From Rickettsiales bacterium (GTDB lineage Bacteria; Pseudomonadota; Alphaproteobacteria; Rs-D84): DNA of 64,000 nucleotides. Of this stretch, positions 18,711-26,805 are shown one piece after another (the stretch's first letter is position 1; every line of letters starts with the position of its first letter). The notes beneath the pieces are model-generated. The model saw only the letters and a program-made list of their open reading frames with translations, made no database searches and was not told the DNA's origin. The translations under genes were made by a program, and so were the position numbers. The DNA lies in contig JAISKV010000001.1 of assembly GCA_031260805.1 (NCBI GenBank), forward strand, positions 122,600-186,599. The letters are read 5' to 3'.

Positions 18711-19457
18711 ATGAAACTTCAAGTAAAATCTTTGGTAATTGCGGGAACTTTGCTGGTTTTGCCTGTTATGGCGAACGCGGCTGTTACACCGGCATCGGCG
18801 CCGCTGGCGTCAAAATCGTATGTGGACAGCGCGGTTGAATCTATCGCCGGCGACATTGCGGACACACTGTCAAACTATTCAACAACAACCCAAGTGAATA
18901 CCGCAATATCCACTGCTGTTTCCGACAAATTGACGGCGGCTGATATCTCCGATTTGGCGACCAAGACATATGCCGATGGTGTCAGCACTGCCGAACAGGC
19001 TGCAATTGACGCGGCGGTTTCCAATCGTTTAGTTGCATCAGATATCGCTGGCAAAGCAGATGCGTCCAATGTTTACACAAAAACAGAAACAAATACTTTG
19101 GTATCTGATTTCATAACGGCCGCCGATATTTCCAATAAAGCGAATGCGTCTGATGTTTATACCAAGGCTGCGGCGGATGCTGAATTTATTGACTCAACGG
19201 AATTGAGTACAGCAATTTCCAACAAAGCGGATAAAGCGACAACTCTGGCTGGCTATGGAATCAGCGATGCGGCTGCGGCGGTGCATACCCATGCGTCCAC
19301 AGATATTTCTGATTCTACCGCGACAGGGCGCAGTGTCTTGACTGCATCTGATGCGGCTGCGGCGCGCGCAGCGATCGCAGCGGTCGGCGCATGTCCGGCG
19401 GATCAAGCAATGGTCGGCAGCACATGTACGGCAGTTGCAACGACTTATGTTCCGTAA
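18711..19457 (+). CDS. Secreted fibre-like repeat protein
   Basis: The 248-residue protein has a signal peptide (MKLQVKSLVIAGTLLVLPVMANA-A) followed by short degenerate repeats such as TKTYADG, KADASNVYTKTE and KANASDVYTKA, and a TLAGYGISDAAAAVHTHAS unit that resembles repeats of phage tail-fibre and tail-collar proteins. The C-terminus carries two Cys. No membrane anchor is visible. It probably forms a trimeric or fibrous surface structure, related in style to the trimeric autotransporter at 57376. It has a strong terminator after it. Confidence 0.7.
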   Translation: MKLQVKSLVIAGTLLVLPVMANAAVTPASAPLASKSYVDSAVESIAGDIADTLSNYSTTTQVNTAISTAVSDKLTAADISDLATKTYADGVSTAEQAAIDAAVSNRLVASDIAGKADASNVYTKTETNTLVSDFITAADISNKANASDVYTKAAADAEFIDSTELSTAISNKADKATTLAGYGISDAAAAVHTHASTDISDSTATGRSVLTASDAAAARAAIAAVGACPADQAMVGSTCTAVATTYVP

Positions 19458-19469
19458 TCAGCGTTATGT

Positions 19470-19497
19470 AAAAAAACGGCCTTCGGGCCGTTTTTTT
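19470..19497 (+). terminator. Terminator after the fibre-like gene
   Basis: AAAAAAACGGCC-TTCG-GGCCGTTTTTTT is a classical UUCG-loop hairpin. Confidence 0.9.
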
Positions 19498-19764
19498 AAG
19501 GTTTAAGGTTTAAGGTTTAAGGTTTGAGAGTGGTCAGTTCATATTCCATCGTCATTCCCGTATAGAATCACCGCTCCTTCGTCACCCCGGGCCACGACCC
19601 GGGGGCCATGCCGAATAGATTCCGGGTTTCGCTGCGCTCCCCCGGAATGACGATGGCGTTTTGTGGTGGGGGGCGCAGAGCGGCTGCGTCGTGATGCTGG
19701 GAAGGGGACTGGCTGCGTCAGCCACAAGAGTATAATAGTTAACAATTAATAACTGATAATTATT
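19498..19764. repeat. Heptamer array (ggtttaa) and family A element
   Basis: GGTTTAA repeats about four times in tandem (about 19500-19527). A family A composite (19546-19656) follows, containing GTCACCCCGGGCCACGACCCGGGGG and TTCCGGGTTTCGCTGCGCTC before CCCGGAATGACGATGG. The remainder to the clpX terminator shows no gene. Confidence 0.7.
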
Positions 19765-19791
19765 AAAAAACGGCCTTTCGGCCGTTTTTTT
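19765..19791 (-). terminator. Bidirectional terminator at the clpX end
   Basis: AAAAAACGGCC-TTTC-GGCCGTTTTTT overlaps the clpX stop codon region. Confidence 0.85.
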
Positions 19792-21061
19792 AAGCAACTT
19801 TCTTTTCTGTGGCAAACACAAACAGCGGTTTCGCCGCGCTGTTCACGACATCCGCATTAATTACAATCTCGTCCAGATTTTCTGCATCCGGCGCGTCAAA
19901 CATAGGCGTCAGCAGCACCCGTTCCAGAATAGACCGCAGCCCGCGCGCACCGGTTTTTCGTTTCAACGCCAATGCCGCAATCGCATCCAGCGCGTCATCC
20001 GTGATTTTCAGTTTGACGCCTTCCATGTCAAACAGAGCCTCGTATTGCCGGACTATCGCATTTTTCGGCTTGGTCAATATTTGCACCAGCGCGCTTTTAT
20101 CCAAATCGGTCAGCGCGGTTATAATCGGCAGACGGCCGATTAATTCCGGGATAAGTCCGAATTTAACCAGGTCTTCGGGCCGCACATCTGTCAAGTCTGT
20201 CGTTATTTCAGACTTTTCACGCACAGTCGCGCCGAACCCGATTTCAGATCGGGCATTTGATCGCGCCGCAATGATTTTGTTCAGCCCGTCAAACGCGCCG
20301 CCGCATATAAACAAGATTTTCCCGGTATCAATTTTCAGCATTGCTTCGCCGGGATGCTTGCGCCCGCCGCCCTGGGGCGATACATTTGCGGTCGTGCCTT
20401 CTATTAATTTCAGCAGCGCCTGCTGGACCCCTTCGCCAGAAACATCGCGGGTCAGGCTCGGGTTTTCGGACTTGCGCGCTATCTTGTCAATTTCGTCAAT
20501 GTAGATAATTCCGCGCTGGGCCCGTTCAATGTCATAATTCGCGTTCTGATACAGCCGCGTCAAAATACTTTCCACATCTTCGCCGACATAACCAGCCTCG
20601 GTCAAAGTTGTCGCGTCCGCAATCGCGAACGGCACATCCAGAATTTTCGCCAGCGTTTGCGCGAACAAAGTCTTGCCGGTCCCCGTCGACCCAATCATCA
20701 GAATATTTGATTTCTGAATTTCAACATTGGATTTCGCGCCCGCGCCATGCCGCTTGTAATGATTGTAAACCGCCACGGCCAGCGTTCGTTTCGCGTCATC
20801 CTGGCCGATTATATATTCGTTCAGAATGTCGTAAATCTGCTTTGGCGTCGGCGTTTTGGAAGAATCGCTGACAACTTGCTCGCGCTGCTGATCGGTCAGA
20901 ATATCGTTGCACAAACTGATGCATTCGTTGCAGATGCAGGTGCTGCGCCCTGTAATCATGCGGCGAACTTCATGCACTTTCTTTCCGCAAAAACTGCATG
21001 TCTGGCCGGAAGATTCCGACGCGGGCTTGTGTGTTATTATGATGTCGTTTTCATCTGACAT
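19790..21061 (-). CDS. clpX: ATP-dependent Clp protease ATP-binding subunit ClpX
   Basis: ClpX is the AAA+ unfoldase that feeds substrates, including tmRNA-tagged proteins, to ClpP. The 423-residue protein has an N-terminal zinc-binding domain (CSFCGKK...CICNEC, residues 22-47), Walker A GSTGTGKT (about residue 124), Walker B IIYIDEID, the [13 protein letters not shown] segment, the ClpP-contact IGF loop (SEIGFGA) and the sensor-2 region [14 protein letters not shown]. It is co-transcribed with clpP, two bases upstream. Functionally linked to ssrA and smpB in this window. Confidence 0.97.
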   Translation of the reverse strand: MSDENDIIITHKPASESSGQTCSFCGKKVHEVRRMITGRSTCICNECISLCNDILTDQQREQVVSDSSKTPTPKQIYDILNEYIIGQDDAKRTLAVAVYNHYKRHGAGAKSNVEIQKSNILMIGSTGTGKTLFAQTLAKILDVPFAIADATTLTEAGYVGEDVESILTRLYQNANYDIERAQRGIIYIDEIDKIARKSENPSLTRDVSGEGVQQALLKLIEGTTANVSPQGGGRKHPGEAMLKIDTGKILFICGGAFDGLNKIIAARSNARSEIGFGATVREKSEITTDLTDVRPEDLVKFGLIPELIGRLPIITALTDLDKSALVQILTKPKNAIVRQYEALFDMEGVKLKITDDALDAIAALALKRKTGARGLRSILERVLLTPMFDAPDAENLDEIVINADVVNSAAKPLFVFATEKKVA

Positions 21062-21063
21062 GA

Positions 21064-21648
21064 TTATTTCTTCTCCAATACTGCGTCTATCAGGCCGTAT
21101 TTGACGGCGCTCGGCGCGGACATGTAATTATCGCGCTCCATGTCTTCGGCCAGCGTCTTGGCCGGCTTGCCTGTGTAATCTGCCAGCAATTTTTGCAACA
21201 GTTCCTTGGCTTTCTGAATTTCAGCGGCTTGTATCAAAATATCAGTCGTCTGGCCTTGGGCGCCGCCGTGCGGCTGGTGGATCATAACGCGCGTATTCGG
21301 CAGGGCGAATCGCTGGCCGCGTTCGCCGGCTGCCAGCAACACGGATGCCATAGAAGCGACCATGCCGATGCCGATTGTTGAAACCGGCGATTTGATATAA
21401 TTCATGGTATCCAGTATCGCCATTCCGGCATCAATGCTGCCGCCGGGGCTCTGGATATACAAAGATATCGGCTTGTTTGGATTTTCGGATTCCAGCAGCA
21501 GCATTTGGGCGATAATTACATTCGCCATTTCAGATTCAATATCGCCCTGCAACATTATGATGCGATCGCGCAACAGCCGCGAAAAAATATCAAAGCCGCG
21601 CTCGCCGCGGGGTGTTTCTTCAACAACATGCGGTATCAGGTAAGACAT
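21064..21648 (-). CDS. clpP: ATP-dependent Clp protease proteolytic subunit ClpP
   Basis: This serine peptidase forms the tetradecameric barrel of ClpXP. The 194-residue sequence contains the nucleophile Ser in [11 protein letters not shown], the catalytic His in [10 protein letters not shown] and a later Asp in the C-terminal helix region. The N-terminal [17 protein letters not shown] and [10 protein letters not shown] blocks are typical. Nothing is unusual in length or motifs. The transcript continues into clpX, the usual order. Confidence 0.97.
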   Translation of the reverse strand: MSYLIPHVVEETPRGERGFDIFSRLLRDRIIMLQGDIESEMANVIIAQMLLLESENPNKPISLYIQSPGGSIDAGMAILDTMNYIKSPVSTIGIGMVASMASVLLAAGERGQRFALPNTRVMIHQPHGGAQGQTTDILIQAAEIQKAKELLQKLLADYTGKPAKTLAEDMERDNYMSAPSAVKYGLIDAVLEKK

Positions 21649-21699
21649 AGTATAATCCTTTGTTTACAGGATTATACCACCCGTTTGACCGATTCGCAA

Positions 21700-21758
21700 T
21701 TTTAGTAGTCGGCGGTTGGTACGGCGGGCGATGCCGCCTTTTGGTAGTTGTTGAGCCA
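21700..21758. repeat. ccaacta-type heptamers around a short palindrome
   Basis: On the minus strand this reads CAACTACCAAAAGGCGGCATCGCCCGCCGTACCAACCGCCGACTA. It is the same layout as at 1823-1885, 7430-7490 and about 57181-57240: accaact units flanking a short GC-rich palindrome. Confidence 0.65.
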
Positions 21759-21990
21759 GTTCCCCTCCCTTGGAGGGGTGCCGCGTAGCGGCGGGGTGGT
21801 TTACAGGATTTATGATTTATGAAGTATGATGGATGGAATGACAAACTTGTTGTGAAACAAGGTTTAATGCCCTATGGCGGACTAAATCCGCCATGACAAA
21901 TTTTCTGACGAAAATTTGTAAAAATTGTACTCTGAACTTTACTTTTGTAAACCACCCCGGCCTTCGGCCACCCCTCCAAGGGAGGGGAAC
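21759..21990. repeat. Palindromic element family D, copy 2
   Basis: GTTCCCCTCCCTTGGAGGGG...GGGGTGGTTTACAGGATTTATG at the left and TTTGTAAACCACCCCGGCC...CCTCCAAGGGAGGGGAAC at the right. The centre (about 21800-21945) is AT-rich and carries a family A-like dyad. Together with the heptamers it fills the gap between clpP and pgk. Confidence 0.8.
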
Positions 21991-21999
21991 TACCAATTA

Positions 22000-23193
22000 C
22001 TAACCGCCAACAGCAATTGCTTCTATCCCCGGCAATTTCTTTCCTTCTATGAACTCCAAGAATGCGCCGCCGCCCGTGCTGACATAAGTCATGTCGTTCT
22101 TGGTTCCGGTCGCTTCCAATGCCGCGACCGTATCGCCGCCGCCGATTATGGATTTTAACAGTCCTTGTTTTGTGCGATTTGCGATGTACCGTGCCAGCGC
22201 GAAACTGCCTTGCGACCAAGTTGGTTGCCACTCGGCCATTCCAACCGTCCCGTTCCAGAGCACTGTTTTAACCGTATCAATCAATTCTTCATAATTTGCG
22301 ATTGATTGCGGGCCGGCGTCCATTATGACATCGTCCGTCTGGATTTCCGAAAAAGGCTTGTTTGTGCGCGTTGCCTTGGGCGAGAATGATTTTCCGACGC
22401 CCTTGTCTATCGGCAGCATTATCTCGCAGCCCTTGGCGGCCGCATAGTTCAGAATTTCAAGCGCGGCGCCGATCAATTCCGGTTCTGCCAGGGAATTTCC
22501 AATATTTTCCCCCTGGGCCAGGATAAATGTGTTTGCAATCGCGCCGCCGATAATCAATTTGTCGCACAGGTTTATCAAGGACTTTAACAATGTCAGTTTG
22601 CTGGATACTTTCGCGCCCGCGACAATCCCCAGCAGCGGCCGGTCCGGATTCATCATCAGATTCGTGATTTCCGTTATTTCATGACCCAGCAATTGCCCCG
22701 CGTACGAAGGCAGAAGTTTTGCAACCCCGACGGTTGATGCATGCGCGCGGTGCGATACGGCAAACGCATCATTTACGAAAATGTCAAAGCCTCCCGCCAA
22801 TTTCCGGGAAAATTCAGTATCATTTTCTTCTTCGGCCGCGTAAAAGCGCACATTTTCCAACAAGACCACGCTGCCGTCCGCCATTGTCGGCAAAATGGTT
22901 TTATTCAGGCAGTCCGGGACAAACACAACCGGATGCTCTAACAATTCGGCCAGCAATTGCGCGACCGGCGCCAGCGAGTATTTTGGAGCGCGCTGGCCAT
23001 CCGGCCGCCCCAGATGCGATACGATTGCGATTCGCGCGCCCATTTCCATCAATCGGCGAATCGTCGGCAGCGATTGTTCAATGCGAAAGGCATCCATGAT
23101 TTCGCCATCAACAATCTGCACATTGAAGTCGTCGCGCAGCAGCACATATTTGCCGCGGATATCTGTTAATTCATCTATTGTTCTGATTTGCAT
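22000..23193 (-). CDS. pgk: Phosphoglycerate kinase
   Basis: The enzyme interconverts 1,3-bisphosphoglycerate and 3-phosphoglycerate in glycolysis. The 397-residue protein shows the N-domain LLRDDFNV and AIVSHLGRPDG substrate-binding motifs, the hinge, and the C-domain nucleotide region with VGMAEW, IIGGGDTVAA and STGGGAFLEFIEGKKLPG. The reading frame begins inside the last codons of rnhB (19-base overlap). The last codons (AVGG-stop) run into ccaacta-like heptamer DNA, so the exact C-terminus may be repeat-derived. No other glycolytic gene is adjacent. Confidence 0.96.
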   Translation of the reverse strand: MQIRTIDELTDIRGKYVLLRDDFNVQIVDGEIMDAFRIEQSLPTIRRLMEMGARIAIVSHLGRPDGQRAPKYSLAPVAQLLAELLEHPVVFVPDCLNKTILPTMADGSVVLLENVRFYAAEEENDTEFSRKLAGGFDIFVNDAFAVSHRAHASTVGVAKLLPSYAGQLLGHEITEITNLMMNPDRPLLGIVAGAKVSSKLTLLKSLINLCDKLIIGGAIANTFILAQGENIGNSLAEPELIGAALEILNYAAAKGCEIMLPIDKGVGKSFSPKATRTNKPFSEIQTDDVIMDAGPQSIANYEELIDTVKTVLWNGTVGMAEWQPTWSQGSFALARYIANRTKQGLLKSIIGGGDTVAALEATGTKNDMTYVSTGGGAFLEFIEGKKLPGIEAIAVGG

Positions 23194-23783
23194 AACGCTT
23201 CCTTTACTGGTTTATATGTTTTCCGATAATGACTATTTATACCATATTCCGCGATTGCCGCCAAGTGCGATTTTGTCGGGTACCCTGCATTTTTATCCCA
23301 TCCGTATTGCGGAAATTGCCGCGCCAAATCCGCCATGTAATTATCCCTGGTTTCCTTGGCGATTATTGATGCCGCCGCGATGGACAAACTTTTTGCATCC
23401 CCGCCGACCACCGCGCGCCCGACAACGCCGTCCGGCAGCCGGTTCCCGTCAACCAGGATAAAATCCGGCGGCTGGGGCAGGTTCGCAATCGCGCGCTTCA
23501 TGGCCGTCAATGAAGCCTGCAAAATATTCATCCCGTCAATTTCAGCCGCGCTGCATTGCCCGATTCCAACCGCGCAATTTTTCATAATCCAGTCATATGC
23601 GGCCGCCCGCGCCGCGCGCGTCATCTTTTTGCTGTCGTTGATGGCGCAGCCCGCCGCGCGCGCCGGAATGACGACCGCGGCGGCGACGACAGGACCGCAC
23701 AGCGGGCCGCGGCCGGCTTCGTCCACGCCGGCGACAATTCCGCCGGTTTCATTTTCAATGTCAAATGTTGGAAATGTCTTCAT
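23175..23783 (-). CDS. rnhB: Ribonuclease HII
   Basis: RNase HII nicks RNA-DNA hybrids and removes misincorporated ribonucleotides. The 202-residue sequence has the GVDEAGRGPLCGPV motif with the catalytic Asp-Glu pair, INDSKKM, the FILVDGNRLP Asp, and the KSLSIAAASIIAKETRDNYM segment. The start overlaps the toxin stop codon by ATGA. The gene overlaps pgk downstream, so it is part of one long transcript from nrdR to pgk. Confidence 0.95.
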   Translation of the reverse strand: MKTFPTFDIENETGGIVAGVDEAGRGPLCGPVVAAAVVIPARAAGCAINDSKKMTRAARAAAYDWIMKNCAVGIGQCSAAEIDGMNILQASLTAMKRAIANLPQPPDFILVDGNRLPDGVVGRAVVGGDAKSLSIAAASIIAKETRDNYMADLARQFPQYGWDKNAGYPTKSHLAAIAEYGINSHYRKTYKPVKEALCKSEQ

Positions 23784-24058
23784 GTTCGCTTGATATCGCG
23801 ATAAAAATTTTCATGACTGCCCAATGCCGCAAGTGTCAAAATAATTTCATCGTCCCCGGATACGCAATATCCCAATAAAACAAGTTGAGCATTTATCTTG
23901 AATTTGTAAACGCGCAGCCAATCAAGGTCGCCCCGTTTCAATTCGCCCGCTTCTGGATTATCGCAAATGAATTTGATGGCGGCATTCACCGCCGGCAGTT
24001 GATTAGAGTGTAATTTCTTGTAAATTTTATTAAAAGAACTTGTTTGCGTCAGTTGCAT
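23780..24058 (-). CDS. RelE/ParE-type toxin of a type II toxin-antitoxin module
   Basis: The 92-residue basic protein fits the RelE/ParE superfamily: FNKIYKKL near the N-terminus, a central LKRGDLDWLRVYKFKINAQLVLLGYC strand pair and a C-terminal ILTLAALGSHENFYRDIK. Members cleave mRNA on the ribosome or inhibit gyrase, and the sequence does not decide which. The gene follows its antitoxin by three bases and its stop overlaps rnhB by ATGA. The module is thus embedded in a housekeeping operon. Confidence 0.85.
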   Translation of the reverse strand: MQLTQTSSFNKIYKKLHSNQLPAVNAAIKFICDNPEAGELKRGDLDWLRVYKFKINAQLVLLGYCVSGDDEIILTLAALGSHENFYRDIKRT

Positions 24059-24061
24059 TAT

Positions 24062-24295
24062 TCAGGCAGTTCTGAAATTAAATTTTGATGTTTTCTTATT
24101 ATCAATCTCGGCCCGGGCGGAAATCGCATCGCGTATAAAGGCCAGCGGCAAGTCCGGATTTTCCGCGGCTATTTTCCCCAGTGTGTAAAAATATTCTATT
24201 TGTTTCGGCACGCTGCGCATTTCCAAGGCGGCGTATTTTGACGCGTCGGCGATGATGTTTTGCGAAAGTCTGACAGACTGAAAACTATTAAGCAT
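24062..24295 (-). CDS. ParD-like antitoxin
   Basis: This 77-residue protein resembles the ParD-like antitoxin family (VRLSQNIIADASKYAALEMRSVPKQIEYFYTLGKIAAENPDLP): a short DNA-binding N-terminal region followed by a helical toxin-neutralising tail. It directly precedes the RelE/ParE-type toxin gene. By analogy it should bind and inhibit the toxin and repress its own promoter. The 56-base gap before it, after slt, could hold such a promoter. Confidence 0.8.
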   Translation of the reverse strand: MLNSFQSVRLSQNIIADASKYAALEMRSVPKQIEYFYTLGKIAAENPDLPLAFIRDAISARAEIDNKKTSKFNFRTA

Positions 24296-24351
24296 TTTAT
24301 ATCCTTTTATTGCATTATGCGATAAAACGCGACAAAAGTCAAGTTCTTAAT

Positions 24352-26064
24352 TTATACCGGTTTAATTTCACCACGACGCAATACAAAGTCGTCCTGGGAT
24401 TCGTACATTGGCCATTTGCCTTCGGTCAATTCTGTTATTCCGCGCAATGGCTGGCCCAATCTGGCCCGGTACAGCCACAGGTTGGACAAGACTTTTTTCA
24501 CATAAGTTCGTGTTTCCGTGTTTGGAAAACTTTCAATAAACAGCAGCGGATCATCGGTCTGAAATGTCTTCTCGAACTTGGCCAGGGCCCCGTTTCCGGC
24601 ATTATAACTGATAAGCATTTTTATAATATTTCCGTCAACATTCGGCAGTTGCAGCAAATCAACAATGTGCTGCTGGCCGACGGACATGTTATGATTCGGA
24701 TTCGCCATGTCCAGTTCGCGGATATTCGGCGCGGTCAGTTTGGCGGTTTTCGGCATGATTTGCATGACGCCGTTCGCGCCTTTGACAGACTTGGCGGCGG
24801 TCTTGAATCCTGATTCCTGGCGGACGATTGCGAACAGCAATGCGCGGTCCAGGCTCCACCCGCCCAATGGCTCCCAGTCGGGCATAGGGTACTGGGCCGC
24901 CGAAATGACATCGTCGTCAATTTCCAAAATTCCGCGCGTCCGCACGACGCCCGCAACCTGCATCGCGGTCCGCGGCAGTTCAGCGGTCGTGGCCAGCGCG
25001 TGCACCGCGTGCAGTTGCTTGTCGCTGGCGTCCGCCGTTATCAGCAGGCGCAAGTATTGCTCGGCCAGCGCCGGCTGGCCCGCCTGCAAAGCGGCGACCG
25101 CATGCCGCCCGTATTTCGTGTTCATCAGTTTTTCAATGTCTTCGTCCGTCAATTCGTCTTCGTAAAAGTCATAACTGGTGGTCCAGCCCAGCGATGAATT
25201 TGACAGCGCGCCATAGAATGAAGCCGGACTGGCCGCGGCCGCGATTTTCCAATAATCGCGCGCAATGCCATAGTTGTCGTTCGCCTCGGCCGCGCGCGCC
25301 GCCCAGAACAAGACTTCGTTCTTGCGCAAATTGTTGATTTGCGGCAGGGCCAGCATTTGCTTGAAATATTGTTCCGCTGCCGGATACTCGCCATTTTTCC
25401 AAGACATCAGCCCCATGGTCCACAGCCCGTATTCAGATTTCGCGTCCGCCGCGATTGTCCCCCAATGCCGCGCAAAGTCAAAGTACCCGCCGCAGTAATA
25501 AATAAACGCCAGCCGTCCGGACAAGCGGCCGTAATCTTCCGCGGTCAGCGCTGCCGCGATTTTTTTATCCTGCAAAATATCCTTGGCATTTTTGGTGTTG
25601 CCGCGCCGCAGGGCATTCTTGAATTTCGTTATATTCTGCTCTGTCCCGGGTGAGTATTTTTTCGCGGTCCACGATTCGGATCTGGTGTTCTGCGCGGCCG
25701 CGCCGGATATGGTCGCGGGCAGTTTCGGCGCGCGCGCGCGGTCTGCGACCTTTTTGCGATGCGCCATTTTCATCATGTTGTCCGCGCCGGGCAGGGTATT
25801 GTTGACATACAGCCAGTTGATTATTTCCTGGCCGGTGGACCGGTAAGACCGGGACATGTATTTGTTGTACTGGACATCCGGGATTAAAATCCGATCGCTG
25901 ATGCGCGGTTCCAGTTTGGTTGCCGCGTCAATCTTTTCCTGCCGCTGCAACTCAAAAATCTGGGCGTATGTCTCGGCGTCCGATTCGGACAGCACAGTCG
26001 GCAACTGCGCCGCCAGAGCAGGCAAAGATAAAAGATAAAAGATAAAAGATAAAAATTTTTTCAC
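24352..26064 (-). CDS. slt: Soluble lytic murein transglycosylase
   Basis: This periplasmic enzyme cleaves the glycan strands of peptidoglycan to 1,6-anhydromuropeptides. The start is the GTG at 26064 (overlapping the nrdR stop as GTGA), because it directly yields a signal peptide KKFLSFIFYLLSLPALA whose core is encoded by four TTTATCT heptamers. A long alpha-superhelical region covers residues about 20-410. The SLT catalytic domain follows with the Glu in LLFAIVRQESGF, GVMQIMP and the NHNMSVGQQHI and LISYNAGNG blocks. The length of about 570 residues fits Slt70-like enzymes. Confidence 0.92.
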   Translation of the reverse strand: MKKFLSFIFYLLSLPALAAQLPTVLSESDAETYAQIFELQRQEKIDAATKLEPRISDRILIPDVQYNKYMSRSYRSTGQEIINWLYVNNTLPGADNMMKMAHRKKVADRARAPKLPATISGAAAQNTRSESWTAKKYSPGTEQNITKFKNALRRGNTKNAKDILQDKKIAAALTAEDYGRLSGRLAFIYYCGGYFDFARHWGTIAADAKSEYGLWTMGLMSWKNGEYPAAEQYFKQMLALPQINNLRKNEVLFWAARAAEANDNYGIARDYWKIAAAASPASFYGALSNSSLGWTTSYDFYEDELTDEDIEKLMNTKYGRHAVAALQAGQPALAEQYLRLLITADASDKQLHAVHALATTAELPRTAMQVAGVVRTRGILEIDDDVISAAQYPMPDWEPLGGWSLDRALLFAIVRQESGFKTAAKSVKGANGVMQIMPKTAKLTAPNIRELDMANPNHNMSVGQQHIVDLLQLPNVDGNIIKMLISYNAGNGALAKFEKTFQTDDPLLFIESFPNTETRTYVKKVLSNLWLYRARLGQPLRGITELTEGKWPMYESQDDFVLRRGEIKPV

Positions 26065-26567
26065 AACAACCGCCCGGTGTGTTTTGGCAATTCGCATGCA
26101 GAATCGACGGCGTCCGTTTCTGGAATGGTGTTCAGCAGTTTCTTGAAGTCCGAAATCCGGCTGAATTTGTTATACACCGACGCGAACCGCACGAACGCGA
26201 TTGCATCCAGGTTCAGCAAGGATTCCAGGACCATCTGCCCGATTGTTTCACTTGGAATGACTGAATCGGAATTTTCCGTTTCCAGGCGGCGGTGAATGGA
26301 ATTGACCAATTTTTCAATCTGTTCTTCGCTGATGTTCCGCTTGCGGCACGAGATTTTGATGGATTTCTTTAACTTTTCCCGGTCAAAAGGTTCCAGCGAG
26401 CCGTTGCTTTTATGGACAGAAAAATCGCGCAGGATTATCCGTTCAATGGTTATGAATTTAGCGCCGCAAGCACTGCAAATCCGTCGGCGGCGAATGGTGG
26501 AATCATCAATGTCAGGACGGCTGTCTTTGACTTGTGATTCAGTATTATTGCAATAAGGGCATCTCAA
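26061..26567 (-). CDS. nrdR: Transcriptional repressor NrdR
   Basis: NrdR binds nucleotides through an ATP-cone domain and represses ribonucleotide reductase genes. The 168-residue protein has the N-terminal zinc ribbon (CPYC...CSAC), the RRRRICSACGAKFITIE linker, and the ATP-cone (residues about 48-137, with KLKKSIKISCRKRNIS). The upstream region, shared with ccrM, contains a long inverted repeat that might be a regulatory structure. No NrdR-box pair was identified there. It heads the operon nrdR-slt-toxin/antitoxin-rnhB-pgk. Confidence 0.95.
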   Translation of the reverse strand: MRCPYCNNTESQVKDSRPDIDDSTIRRRRICSACGAKFITIERIILRDFSVHKSNGSLEPFDREKLKKSIKISCRKRNISEEQIEKLVNSIHRRLETENSDSVIPSETIGQMVLESLLNLDAIAFVRFASVYNKFSRISDFKKLLNTIPETDAVDSACELPKHTGRLL

Positions 26568-26589
26568 TTTATTTATCTCTGATCTGATG

Positions 26590-26694
26590 GTTTTTATGAT
26601 AATGCGTCAAATCGGCACAAACCCGACCCTCGTCGTGTATGTCAAATACACTCGGGGTCGGTTTTGCACCACCTTGACGCATTCTGATAAAAAC
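26590..26694. promoter_or_regulatory. 105-bp imperfect inverted repeat between nrdR and ccrM
   Basis: GTTTTTATGATAATGCGTCAA (26590-26610) is the near-perfect inverse of TTGACGCATTCTGATAAAAAC (26674-26694). Inside, AACCCGACC pairs with GGTCGGTT and GTGTAT-GTCA-AATACAC closes the loop. If transcribed it would be a long three-segment hairpin; as DNA it holds two TTGACGCATT half-sites. It resembles neither the palindromic families in this window nor SRP RNA. Confidence 0.6.
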
Positions 26695-26790
26695 TCAGTG
26701 TCTGTTGAAACAAAAGTTAGCAAAAAAAATAAAATCAAGCAATTTATTTTTTGCGGCGGGCCACGGCCGCTTTTTCCGGGGGGCGATTTG

Positions 26791-26799
26791 TGATAAAAT
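26791..26799 (+). promoter_or_regulatory. Extended -10 promoter of ccrM
   Basis: TGATAAAAT is an extended -10 box six bases before the GTG start, with no room for a Shine-Dalgarno sequence. This implies a leaderless ccrM mRNA. Confidence 0.55.
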
Positions 26800-26805
26800 A
26801 AGTGC

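Noticed and set aside
26590-26694. Signal recognition particle RNA or 6S RNA
   Set aside because: The conserved SRP tetraloop region is absent, and the hairpin lacks the size and central bubble of 6S RNA.
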